Assembly (NCBI GenBank): GCA_027923505.1
Contig: BROI01000006.1
Location: forward strand, 496,001-560,000
Origin: Mayamaea pseudoterrestris
Taxonomy: Eukaryota > Bacillariophyta > Bacillariophyceae > Sellaphorales > Sellaphoraceae
Direction: 5' to 3'
DNA length: 64,000 nucleotides
Part shown: piece after piece, positions 32,084 through 42,900 of the stretch
Numbering within the stretch: position 1 is the first letter of the stretch
Layout of the letters: each line of letters starts with the position of its first letter
Notes under the pieces: model-generated
The model's input: only the letters and a program-made list of their open reading frames with translations
The model's database searches: none
Told to the model about the DNA's origin: nothing
Made by a program: the position numbers and the translations under genes

Positions 32084-33784
32084 ATGGCCTCAACAATGAA
32101 GTACCTGGTGGCTGCAATCTCAAGCCTATCGCTTGCATTGCTGCTGTCTACGTCGAATACGCTTCAGACAGTGTATAAGCTTGGAATGAGCGCCAAGAGT
32201 AGTGATCCCTTTGCGTCAAGTGAAACGACAATTACCAAGCCAAGTGTGAGAAGCATCAAATATACAACGAACATTCGCAGTTCCTTGAATGACGACGAAG
32301 CTACACAGACAGCAACGACGAAAGAATTGCTCACGGATTCCGTTGAATTAAACAGCATGTCTTTAGATGATAAGGCAGCAAATCCTTCGACCAGTGGCTC
32401 CGCTTCTCCGCCAGTGGACGCAGCACCAAGGGCAGCATCTGCCAGTTCACCTTCACTACCAGACGTTGTTTTTAAATATCCGCTCAATGCAACCAGGATT
32501 GATGGGCACACTGTTCCAATACCACTTCGGGTCATGGAGAGATACGTTCAGCAACATTCGGTGGATGCACTTCGTAACGACCCGCACCCAGAACATCGCA
32601 GATATGCCATTGCCTTTACGCAATGCCCTTTGCAGGTAAGCAGGGAGTGTTTTGAGTGCGCCATATGTTAACAATACGAATTCGCTTTATTTAATACCCT
32701 TCGATATTCAAAGGCAGGCAATCACGCACACATCTTTTGGAACGGCATTCTCTGGTCCATTTTGACGAATCGGACGGTCCTATACAAGTACTGGGACCAA
32801 GAAACCTGCCTCAAACATGGCCAGAATATACACAAGCACATTTGCAAGATGGCCAACACGGAGGCTGACTGTGCACAAGTGCTTGTGCGAGCACCCTGGA
32901 TTGCATCGTACGACGAGTGGAAACATGTCTTTGATGAGGATGGGGAACCCTTTCAAATACCGTACCACGCAACAATGGGTCGGTCTCGTGACGAGCCTCG
33001 TTTTCCTGTGCCCGACAACTACGAAGAAAGTTATGGCGTTGACCTCGTTTCAAAGTACCCGCAACGGCTCGTTATCTTTAGCGAGTGCTACTCCAAGTTC
33101 CAGCAACTCGCCAATAGTGCATTGCAAGAGACAGTTTTGTTGAGCGAATACGGCCGAAAAACTGTGGTTGAGCTGTTCAGTCGAGGCGACAATTTTCTTT
33201 ACGGTATGCTTCATCGGTACACTTTTGAACTGGCCGCACCGCTACGAGCAAAGGTGCTAGAATCGACGCCGACACTTTTAAACGACACGGACTATTACAC
33301 CATCGGACTACACTCGCGACACAGATTTGACAGCCTCGATGGCTGCGACATTAGCCGTGAAATTGATTGTTTCAGGCAAGTCTTGTCGTCGCCACGACGC
33401 GACAAGTCACTTCCGGTGAAGGTGGGTCTTATGAGCGACAGAACTTGCACTGTTGACAAACTGACGTCCTATCTGGAGCAAAAGAATATCACTGTTGTAG
33501 CAGCAAAGCACGACGAACCAAGTCCAGACACTAAAGTCGAACATGGACCCTTTGCGGGCGCTGCCTTCTTTGTTGACATGGCCATAGTATCCGCTGCGCG
33601 GTCAGCCTTCATCGCCATGAGCCGATCGTCATCCGACTTGATGAGAGAGTTGATTGTGTTTGACCAAATAATGGAGCGGTGGGAAGCCAGACTCGATAAT
33701 AGTCAAGATAGGGTTACACAATGCACGCTCCCTTATATAAGCGACCCCGACGCGAAGAAGAAGGGCGAAGTGGCTGACGCCTAA
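32084..33784 (+). CDS. Secretory fucosyltransferase-like protein (tentative)
   Basis: Exons 32084-32635 and 32714-33784, with a 78-base phase-0 intron, encode 540 residues. A signal anchor at residues 7-24 (YLVAAISSLSLALLLST) precedes a Ser/Thr/Ala-rich stem. Just across the junction lies QAGNHAHIFWNGILWSILTN, then WDQETC. In the C-terminal half YTIGLHSRHRFDSLDGCDIS and CFRQVL recall the GDP-fucose-binding 'H-R--D' region of GT-B fucosyltransferases. VGLMSDRTCTVDKL and FVDMAIVSAARSAFIAMSRS resemble the following loop and the 'S-FS---' donor-site region. The assignment to a protein O- or alpha-fucosyltransferase-like clan rests on these short motifs only. It belongs with the other membrane-anchored glycan-type genes in this window. 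Confidence 0.65.
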
Positions 33785-34195
33785 TGAATTGGGTCAACAA
33801 TTGATACGATACGATTCTACTTGCTTAACGAACCTTCGCAGGCTGCTGCGTATTTGCACACGCTGACGGCGACTTCCTTCTTCATTATATACCACCGAAA
33901 ACCCTTTTTTAGATATACATTTTAGATTATGTGTTGCTGTGTCTGGCTTTGACCTTCAAAAACACACATTACCTTGCACAATCAAGCACAGATAGACTAT
34001 GCGCTACAGCCGCGACGAAACAACAAGCATCGCTGCACACATGCGCCATGTTTCTCTATCACGTCGAATTGGGATGCAAGGCGTCGAGTGTTGTCTGCAC
34101 GAAATGAGCAAAAGACGATATTTTCTAACTGCTTTGCTTAATATTTTAGATTGTAGATTTACCACCATATGGCCCGTTATGAAACCGCTTACTGT
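33785..34195. other. Convergent intergenic region
   Basis: These 411 bases lie between convergent genes and are A/T-rich at 33880-33920 and 34120-34170. Short frames without features occur, but no gene is supported. Confidence 0.5.
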
Positions 34196-34936
34196 TTATT
34201 TCGATGCCGCCTTTTCCAATTCCTGCGGTAACCACGGACGGAAAAGTTTGAGCTGCTTGTCCGTGTAAAGGCACGGAGTCAGCGGCGGCAGTGGGAAGGT
34301 TGGAACCGACAGAGCCGTATCGGCAATGATTTGCGGACGAACTTGCCAGGCTTCCTGAGTTGGGGAGGGTTTAGAGTGTTTGATCATGGTTTCAGGTTCC
34401 GTTTCCGCCGTCATGATGCTGTACGCATCCTTTCGGTCGCTAGCATCCACGACACTGTCAAAATCGGAATCGGAATCGCCCATTGACATTGTCGAGCAAG
34501 TCGAGAACGACTTGTCGAGTCCAACGCAATTCGAAGAATCGTCATTAAGCAGCAATATGCCATTGTCATATTCGCTGCCGACGGTAAATCGGTCATCATT
34601 GTCCAGACTTGTATCGTCGTCGCGCTCAAAAATGCTGGACGTCAGCAAGACTCCATGTGGCGATGATTCAACTTGATCGCAAGAGCCCCACCACAAAGGC
34701 AGTCGCGAGATGAATATCGTTTCCCTGCCAATCATGTAGCCAGGGTGGTCAGAAAGCAATCGATCAAGGAAAAGGTCGTCCTCAAACACACCATACTCGC
34801 ACGACTGCTCGCGACAGTGACAGCGATGGATGCGAGTATCGAGTGAGCGTTTCACCGACGAGTCGCAAATATCAGCCATCTTTACTGGTCGGTGGAAAAA
34901 GTTGTACGTGTTAAAGCCTGCAATGTTGGACGTCAT
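34196..34936 (-). CDS. Unknown acidic protein (246 aa)
   Basis: This is a single-exon frame of 246 codons with no family recognised. The N-terminal third has a Cys/His cluster (HRCHCREQSCEYGVF, about residues 37-51) and an aromatic patch (LPLWWGSCD). The middle is very acidic and Ser-rich (many DDD, SDSDSDFDS). The last 40 residues are Pro-rich and end in a short ordered-looking helix (DKQLKLFRPWLPQELEKA). No membrane segment or signal peptide is seen. The gene is divergent from the Deltex-type gene, whose start lies 469 bases away. Base composition and the absence of stops over 740 bases favour a real gene. Zinc binding by the Cys/His cluster is possible but unproven. Confidence 0.6.
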   Translation of the reverse strand: MTSNIAGFNTYNFFHRPVKMADICDSSVKRSLDTRIHRCHCREQSCEYGVFEDDLFLDRLLSDHPGYMIGRETIFISRLPLWWGSCDQVESSPHGVLLTSSIFERDDDTSLDNDDRFTVGSEYDNGILLLNDDSSNCVGLDKSFSTCSTMSMGDSDSDFDSVVDASDRKDAYSIMTAETEPETMIKHSKPSPTQEAWQVRPQIIADTALSVPTFPLPPLTPCLYTDKQLKLFRPWLPQELEKAASK

Positions 34937-35405
34937 AATGGTTTAGATATAGGTCGTTGCGCAAGTCGTAGGTCGTAGTCGTAGGGTCAATCGCGTATCG
35001 CGGTTGTGTTATTCGACGCGATTAGTTGTCGTTTCAATAGTGCTGTCTTCGTTTCGCGAAGCGAGAGAGTGAGAGACTTGCAACCGGTTGCCCTGCCATG
35101 TACGTCTGAAAAGAAACGGCTCGGCATCTTGATGCTTTCACGACTGCACCTCCATGGTGACGAGATGAGAGCAAGTAACGATCGCCAAAATCTCGAGACT
35201 TTAATACCAGTACGACGTTTGATTCCGAAGTGAGACTCGCAGTCAACGGGACATCGCGCAGCGAGATCAAAGCATTTGCAGCGAGCAAGCACATGGGAAC
35301 ACGACGAGACTGTAGATTTTCTCTTGTCAAAGTAATCTACACGGAAGAATATCTCTACAGAGTTCCCTGCTTGCACTAGCAGCGTCACATAGTATCATTG
35401 GAACG
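34937..35405. other. Divergent intergenic region with CCGG palindrome
   Basis: These 469 bases lie between two genes transcribed apart. A perfect 12-base palindrome GCAACCGGTTGC lies at 35080-35091. Frames on both strands here look like noise. No RNA gene is seen. Confidence 0.5.
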
Positions 35406-37707
35406 ATGAGCAGTTCCGCATGCAAAACGCGAGCTCGAAAAATTCGCGACGATGAATTCCTTGCCGCTCTTGCTGCTGCTAATGACTCTGACAAGAAGCC
35501 TGCTGCCGCAGCCGCATTTGGTGATAGTCCGCAGCAAAATATCGCGGCTCTGGGATTATCATCGCGTGCAAAGCGGGCTCGCCGAAATCTCGATGGCGAC
35601 AAGAAACTTCTTGCCTTTCTAGCGTCTGGCGACGCTGACAAGAAGCCTTCCGCTGTTTCTGTACTTGACTTGACAAGCAGCGATCTAATGGATGACTCGA
35701 AAATGCCAGCAGCTGCCGCTTGGGCTGTTTCAAACGACGAAAATGACGACGACGAAATTGTCTACCTTGGAACAAGCAATCTAAAGGCGTTTGGAAATGC
35801 GCAACGAGCAACTCGGTCTAGCAGCTTGATGCAGCGCCGCAAGACACGAGCGTCCGCGCCCTTTCAATCATGCGACGCGGACTTGAAGCTTGCTTTGGAA
35901 ATGCAGGACGATGAGCTAGACAGCATGCAGGCAGACGCCGACCGACTCTTCGCAGAGTCATTGCTCAAGGATCTTTATAATGAATCCAAGGAGCAGGAGG
36001 AAAAGGCAATGATGTCAACGGAGCAAGGACGGGCAGTCAAATTTGTGCAAGCTGTTCTTAAGTTGCACGCACGAAGAATTGAAAAAGCTTGATCAGCAAC
36101 CGCCGGTACTTTCTGGCCATGAGAATATCGCGACGGTCGCAATCGATGATTTAGTTTACCTGGCCGAGCGGCTCATTGTCAAGCAAAACGAATTCAAGGC
36201 GACGAATGTTTGCAGCAACATTTGCATCGGTTTCCACTACACAAAGCCGGAAAATATGAAACACATTCGAACCAACGGACTTTTAACTAGAATGGAACGT
36301 TCCGACAAGAAAATCAAAGCGAAGTTTAACGGATCTGCGTACGGAGTCGGTGTTTACACTGCAAGCAACCCGATTGCGTACCGCGGTGCAAAGCAATATG
36401 GTCCCATTTGCCTCATTGTTGCTCGTTTGAAAGGAGAGGTTTCTAAAGATATTTTTTCGCCGACACTTACTTACGAAAATGGACCCCTTGTCGTACTTCG
36501 ATCTTCCCACCAATGCCTGCCTTTGATTCAGTTTACGATTACGCCTGGTAATCTGACTGAGCAGTATCATGTGCGGCTCCAAGCTTTGATCGACTCGATT
36601 TTCAACGGCGGGCAAGCAACGCCAATTCAATCAGCGTTGGCGGCTCACATGGCAGCCAGCGGGGGACCAATGGGAGCGGCTTTCATGGGGGCAGCTACTG
36701 CGAAACCGACCGCTCCCGTGACAGCGGCAGGCGGCGGGCAAGCAGCGCCAATTCAACCAGCGTTGACGGCTCACATGGCGGCCCGTGGAGGATCATGGGG
36801 AGCGGCTTTCATGGGGGCAGCTACTGTGAAATTGACCGCTACCGTGACAGCGGCAGTTTCAGCTGCGTTAGCGACTGCACCGAACATGACCAGTGGCGCG
36901 CAGTTGCCCCAACAAGCGCCCTTGGCGCCTGGGTCGTCCAACGTTGGCTTGAATTTGGTACCTCCAGTGACAAGCGTCGCCTCTGCTGCGGGCAACAAGA
37001 CTATTACTTACGTTGCTCCGTCTGTTTTTGGTCAAGCGGCTCGAAAGAATATTTTGACTGTCCGAGTAAGTCCCGTGCTTCCCTCGGGCAATTGTGTCAT
37101 TTGCCTAAATACCTTGGGTCATTCAAAGCTGGGACGCTTGCGGTTGTGCGGACATGACTTCCATTATGATTGCATCACCACTGGAGTTTTGCACTTGAGC
37201 CGCTGTCCGATGTGCAACATTAAGATTGGCGATGAGCCTCAGGGAATGATGCCCTCGGGAACAATGAGCATTAGCACACGCCCATCGATGACCTGCGGAG
37301 GGTGGACGCCAGGAACGATTGAAATTCATTACAGGATCTCGGGCGGCACACAGATGGCCTACCACGCGTGAGTATTAGGCCTTGCGTGTTGTTGTGTAGT
37401 ATGTTTGCAATTTGTATCTGACGAACTGCATTTACAGCAATCCTGGAATTCCATTCGCTGGTATATCTCGTACAGCATTGAAGGCCGACTTCTTCTCAAG
37501 AGACTTGAGTACGCGTTCTCGCACGGGCTGACCTTTACGGTCGGAACGTCGCTTACTACACGGGCACATAACTGTGTGACTTGGGCCTCGATTCATCACA
37601 AAACGTCTCCTAATGGCGGTGTCCACGGCTTTCCAGATGCAAACTACTTTGTCAACTGCAACCAAGAGCTCGATGCAGCCGGTGTTCCGCCTGCTACATT
37701 GTTGTAA
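35406..37707 (+). CDS. PARP-like, RING and Deltex C-terminal domain E3 ligase (3' part disturbed)
   Basis: The best model joins 35406-36044, 36097-37367 and 37476-37707 (713 residues). The first intron is only 52 bases and could instead be a frame change. The N-terminus is acidic, with a repeated DKKPAA/DKKPSA block. A PARP-like ADP-ribosyltransferase fold follows, with CIGFHYT near residue 256 and AYGVGVYTAS near 299. Next comes a 42-residue tandem repeat, a RING finger (CVICLNTLG ... CGHDFHYDC ... CPMC, about 545-585), and the Deltex C-terminal domain (GTMSISTRP, GTIEIHYRISGGTQ, LEYAFSHGLTFTVGTSL, WASIHHKTSPNGG). Deltex proteins are ubiquitin ligases whose C-terminal domain binds ADP-ribose/NAD. 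The first usable acceptor (37437) continues the Deltex domain correctly for 13 codons and then loses frame. The second (37475) restores frame but skips that part. An assembly error, a damaged allele or altered splicing would each explain this. Confidence 0.78.
36606..36856 (+). repeat. 126-bp in-frame tandem repeat in the Deltex-type gene
   Basis: Two adjacent copies begin at 36606 and 36732 and keep the reading frame (42 codons each). Both encode GGQA-PIQ-AL-AHMAA followed by GAAFMGAAT. They differ at a modest number of bases, implying a fairly recent duplication in the linker between the PARP-like and RING domains. Confidence 0.9.
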
Positions 37708-37905
37708 GCCGCCGTCTACTCGTCCCTAGGATATCAATGCACCGTAGAAGTAGACTGATCGTATAACACAATATTGCAAGTAACACAGAAAACATTGAAG
37801 ATAATACTGACAAGCACAAATAATGATACTGGGCCGCTATCATTAATTGAAACAACACGACACTGCGGCGACAGCAAGATATTGAACATTTCAGCTCGCC
37901 GCCGC

Positions 37906-39445
37906 TCATTCCACCAATAGGTTCTTAAAGTCAGCTCCCAGAGACGTAAACTTGTTGGTAGCAATGACAGTTTTGACTGCAGCCTTGAACTTTCGCTTGG
38001 CATTGAACTTTTTGAATTGGTCAAGGTTGACTCCAAGATCATGACTGGCCAGGGACGCGTCATCGCGTCTGATCCAAGTGTGAGCAAGTGCGCTATCGGC
38101 TGTTAAACGTTTCGCCGGATCCACTGTCAACAATGAGCTGATAAGGTCCTTGGCATCCTTCGAAACCTGTCCCCAATACTCCTCGTGAAACTCGTACTGT
38201 CCCTTTCGAATTTTACGAAACAACTCTCGCTGGTTCTGCTCAATGAACGGAGGGTATCCACCTAAAAGAATGTAGACAATGACCCCAAGACTCCACATAT
38301 CAGCCTGCGTGTCGTATAGTTGCCCCTCGAGAATTTCTGTAGCATTGATAAGTTGTCGTGAGCCTGGCCACAGATCTGAACCGAACGCTCACTCATCCCC
38401 CAATCCCTCTTCCTTCGACTCACCTGGACTGACGTAGCCTGGTGTTCCACATTGTGTCTTCAATGATCGTGGCTTTGTGCAACGTTTCGCAAAACCAAAG
38501 TCCGCAAGCTTGACCATGGAGTCGCTCGAGTCAGACTGCAGGAAAAACGAGAAGAACGACGTGAGACAATGGCTCCCGTCCTCTTCTTTGTATCCAGCAC
38601 TTCACTTGAGCTTTGCATCGGTCCAAATAAAGACGAATGATCAATTTTCAACGTACCAATAGCAAAAGGTTTTCTGCAAGGAAGGAGGAACGTTTTAGTA
38701 TCATTGCTGCAAGTTCCGCAAAACGCACACACGCGGCAAAAGTCCCCATGTATACATACCTGGTTTCAAATCGCGATGCGCCACCTGCTTCGCGTGGCAG
38801 TAGGCTATTGCCTTGAACAAAATGACGCATGTATCGCGCGCCTCCTTTTCGTTGTAGTAAGACTTTTTCACAATGCGATCAAAGAGCTCTCCTCCCATCA
38901 TTTTTTCCGTCACTAGGTAGTAAAAGTCCTTTTCGTCAAAGACATCGTAGAGGTGTATAATGTTTGGATGCTGCAGCTCCTGAAGGATTTCAATCTCATC
39001 CTTAAGCGCTACTTCGTCCTCGTGCGTCAATTTTGTCTTGGTGACAATCTTGATGGCGTACGATTCGCCCGACTTTTTGTTGGATCCTTCCTTGACGACT
39101 GAAAATGCACCAGTGCCGAGCTGAGTCGCAATCGATTGAATAGATTTCATGTAAGGCATATTCGTAATGCATAAACTATATTTAAAGGATTACGAAAAAC
39201 GTCGTGTCTCTTCTTACCTCCTTTCCAATCTTGTAGACATCGGCTACCTTTTTCCCGACATTCGGCCCAATCGCCACTGACGCCCTCTGTATCGTCGGCT
39301 TTTTGTTCTTCGTCGACCGGCAGAAAAGAAATGTGTTAGCTTGAATCGTCAATAGCACTGTTCCAGCAACAAAAGACTACAACTGCTCACGCACCGGCGA
39401 CGACGAGGATGGAGGTACAGCTGGAGTGGATGGCCCGCAGCCCAT
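37906..39445 (-). CDS. CaMK-group protein kinase with N-myristoylation motif
   Basis: Six exons are inferred: 39445-39395, 39307-39218, 39120-38760, 38673-38657, 38535-38424 and 38336-37906, giving 353 residues. The fourth exon is a 17-base microexon encoding most of ENLLLL. The N-terminus MGCGPSTPAV has Gly2 and Cys3, suitable for myristoylation and palmitoylation. The kinase domain has LGTGAFSVV (48-56), the ATP-anchoring Lys near 71, HRDLKPEN from 162, DFG near 185-187 and CGTPGYVSPE. A short tail after the domain (LDQFKKFNAKRKFKAAVKTV) looks like the autoinhibitory/calmodulin-binding helix of CaMKs and CDPKs. There are no EF hands, so it is CaMK-I or CRK-like rather than a CDPK. All junctions keep frame and fit GT-AG. 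It probably phosphorylates Ser/Thr at membranes in response to calcium-calmodulin. Confidence 0.88.
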
Positions 39446-39968
39446 GATATGAAATTATTGGTGGCAGTTGCAGAAAAAGGAAGGTTGGTTGAAGCTTTAT
39501 AAAGCAGATTTCGCAAGAGTAGCAGGATCGATTAAAGTGCAAACTTTTTGCAGTATCAGCAACGCTGCGATATATAATGCAAATTTGAAATTCGAGTCGA
39601 CCCCAATCGGAAGAAGCGCAAGGTTGGTGGCAGTGTGATGCGGTGCGGATCTTTTCGAAAAAGCCACCAGGCGCGGCGATAGCTCGCTGACAAGTGCCGG
39701 AGCGACGTGCGTCGGAGTATCAGTGACGAACGCGGGGCATATGAAAATGATGACTCATTTAGTCATGGTCGTTGATCGATGCGAACTTTCATCGACGTTA
39801 GTCGTGTGCCCAGAGAAATTTCGGTGGACATCGTAGCTGGCGGCATCGAAGGAGGATGATACCGGTAAGGCTGGACGTTGCTGAAGCATCTCACATTACG
39901 CACTGCAACAATAACCGAGGTGTCTGCGAGACAAGTTGTTTCAATTCGAGCTACGTGGACTATAAGAC
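39446..39968. other. Divergent intergenic region, kinase / CRAL-TRIO-like gene
   Basis: These 523 bases separate divergent genes and probably hold both promoters. TACCGGTA lies at 39860-39867, about 102 bases upstream of the plus-strand ATG. No other element is recognised. Confidence 0.5.
39860..39867. promoter_or_regulatory. TACCGGTA palindrome upstream of CRAL-TRIO-like gene
   Basis: This is the fourth upstream occurrence of the octamer, about 102 bases from the ATG at 39969. Its significance is inferred from recurrence in promoter-proximal sequence. Confidence 0.28.
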
Positions 39969-42900
39969 ATGGCGCCGTTGACGCAAGAAACAATACTCGC
40001 AGCCATGAAGCATCTTCCGTTCGAAACGACGCGCGCCGCTCGATCCGCCGTTGCCAGAAACGTTTCCTTGCTGCAGCAGCAGCGCCTTCCTAAAGACGTT
40101 TGGGATGCGGCCATGCGGCTGGCTGCCTACTGGAGCAAGAGGTGTGAGCTGTTTGGAGAGAAGTATGCGTATGGATCACTGGAAGACTATTTTGCGTCGC
40201 CGGATGATACGACGACAGAGTCGTCGTCGTCATCAATACTTGAACAGGAGCGACTAGAGACGATACAAGTCTACCAAACTGGTTTCATATCGAGTTTGCC
40301 ATCTGATAATGCGGGACGACCTGTTGTTTGGTTTGACTACTCGAGAATAGAAACTCAGTTGGGCAAAGAAAACGCCTGGATTGTTCTACAGAATCATATA
40401 CTGCGCTGCATGTTTTATTGGTGCCATTCTAACCCGCACTGGCGTGACATTGTCGCAATTGCCTTGATTTACGCAAATGATACTCATTGGGAACGATCCC
40501 AGCAGCAGCCTGCCTTGGATATGCTCCAGCAATGCTTTTGTCTTAAGTTTCATGCCATTCATGTTTGCGTATTGACGAGTCCATCCACTCGAAGTTCCGT
40601 AATCCCTGCGTTTATGCAAGGCTTTCGCCCCGTCAGTCAACTGCCATTGCACTTGCAATTTAACGATAAAGAAGGAATACGGAAGGAGTTACAGGTGAAA
40701 GGTCTCTCACTTCAGTCCATACCAGAGTCTATTGGTGGGCTTTGGGAGTACAGCAAATTTACAAAGTCATTTACGAGGAGCAAACGTACTCGCGCATCAA
40801 GTCAAGAAAATGGCGATCAGAAACCTGTAGCATTCTCAGGTTTGAATGCGCCAATGCCAACTTCCTTGACGAGAGAAGCAATTATCCAGCCGGTATTGCC
40901 ACTATCGGCGTCGCACTCAGCCTTCCCCAACAACCAACACACTGCTTCCATTAACCCAGCTTCACTCATGCTTGACGATGGACAGTTTCTAGAAACGTCC
41001 ATGATGCAGCAAGAAGGCATGCGACAATTAGACGAGGCCATGGACATGCTTCCACCCGAAGACAAGGCAGCTTACCAGGCAGCCGTGCGACAGGTGCCAT
41101 ATCTAGTCATGCAGGAGTCAAACCCTGTTCGTTTTCTTCGCTTCGAAAAGTACAATGCATGGGCTGCTGCCCGGCACTTGGCAGCATACTGGACGAAACG
41201 GGTACAGATCTTTGGCGAGCGAGCATTTCTTCCTCTCATTTTAAGTAGTGCCGGTGCACTTCACCAGGAAGACATTGATCAAATCAAGTCGGGTTACTTC
41301 ACGTTTTTGCCTGTTGATTTGCTTGGAAGGACTGTCGTTTGCTATGATCCTGTGCGGCGACAAAACAATACGCTGATTTCTCGAATGCGCGCTAGTTTCT
41401 ATATCTGGTCCATTATTTGCGAGAATGACTTGTCGACTACGAATGGATTCGTCGCGCTGGTCATGCTCGGCCGTGGAACGTTTAATCCACTGGATACGAC
41501 AATTAAAGAGTGTGTCGACATGGTAGTGGATACGTTTCCCACATTTCCACAAAGCTTTCACATTGTAAACTCTCCAACAGGCCTCGGTCAGCGGATATTC
41601 TTTGATTTGCTTCTCCCGCTGGCTGTAAGGTTCATGGGACGACTGATTAATGAGCGCACAGCCATTCATGTGGGCGAGCCGGCGGAGTTGGTTGTAAAAC
41701 TTTGTCGAAACGGGCTTACTCGGCAAAGTATGCCAGACTGTATCGGAGGTTCCTGGACGTTTGATCAACACCGTCAGTGGATTCGTGATCGCATGGAGAT
41801 CGAGTATATGCGATTTCGGACATATATACCGATGCGGAATTATGCACTCAGTCGCACAGCTCTGGTTCCCGATGTTGCCGCTCAATCGGCTTCGTTGGCG
41901 CTGATGCCGTCGATCGAGCATGCAGACGTTACCGACAAAGCAATCATTCAGCAGCACGGCGATGCTTTGCGTCGGACGATTGACTCTGTGCCGACTAATA
42001 CAAAGTCTGCTTACACAAGTGCGATTCAGCAAGCACCAGAGGTTGTGGACAAGGAGTCAAACGTTGTACCTTTTCTTCGACATGCACGATTTGACGTTAA
42101 AGCGGCAACATCCTTGCTACTCAAATATTGGCAGTCGCGTACTGATATTTTTGGCAGCCGCGCATCTCTTCCACTTCAACAGACTGGAGAAGGGGCTCTA
42201 GAGCGCAGAGATATTGCAGTTATCAGCTCTGCATACCTCATTTGCTTACCTGAGGATTCCTCTGGCAGATCGGTCATGTTTTGTGACGGCTCTCGGTTGT
42301 CCAAGAGTTCAAGAGAATCTCGTTTGCGCACGAGTTTTTACATGTTCTCAATTGCCGCGGAAAACGTCAAGTCTCAAACAGATGGAATTGTCTTGCTGTA
42401 CGTGCTTACGGAAGCTAGTTTTGATCGAGCCAACAAGGAATGTCTTCAGCTAGTAGTAGACTCGTTGCCGCTGTCCATTTTTGACGTGCATTTGCTCCAG
42501 CACAATGACAGCAAAGAAAATGCAAGCTCAGCTCATACAATTGATCAGAATTTGTTGAGCTATCTAAATGATGTATCGAGCAATCGAGTTTATCATCACA
42601 GCGCGCCAACCAAGGGAGGACTCGCGCAATGTCTATCTCAACATGGTCTTTCGCCTGCTGGTCTTCCCAAGACGATTGGCGGCAAGTATGGTTTTGACAA
42701 CTTTGTCCAATGGCAAGAGCTACGTACTCGTTATGAATGGGAGCTTCCTGCTGGCATTAGCAACACGGAAGAGGAGACATCATTTTTTAACTTTAGCCGA
42801 GTGAAGCGACTGACTGACCTTTCGGCAGAGGAAAAGAATGAAAGGAAACGAAAGCTTAATGTAATCCATTCGCGACGGAAGCGAGAGCGAGAAAGAATTG

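Noticed and set aside
35479-35811. 110-codon antisense frame in the Deltex-type gene
   Set aside because: It mirrors the codon bias of the sense strand and has no recognisable protein pattern.
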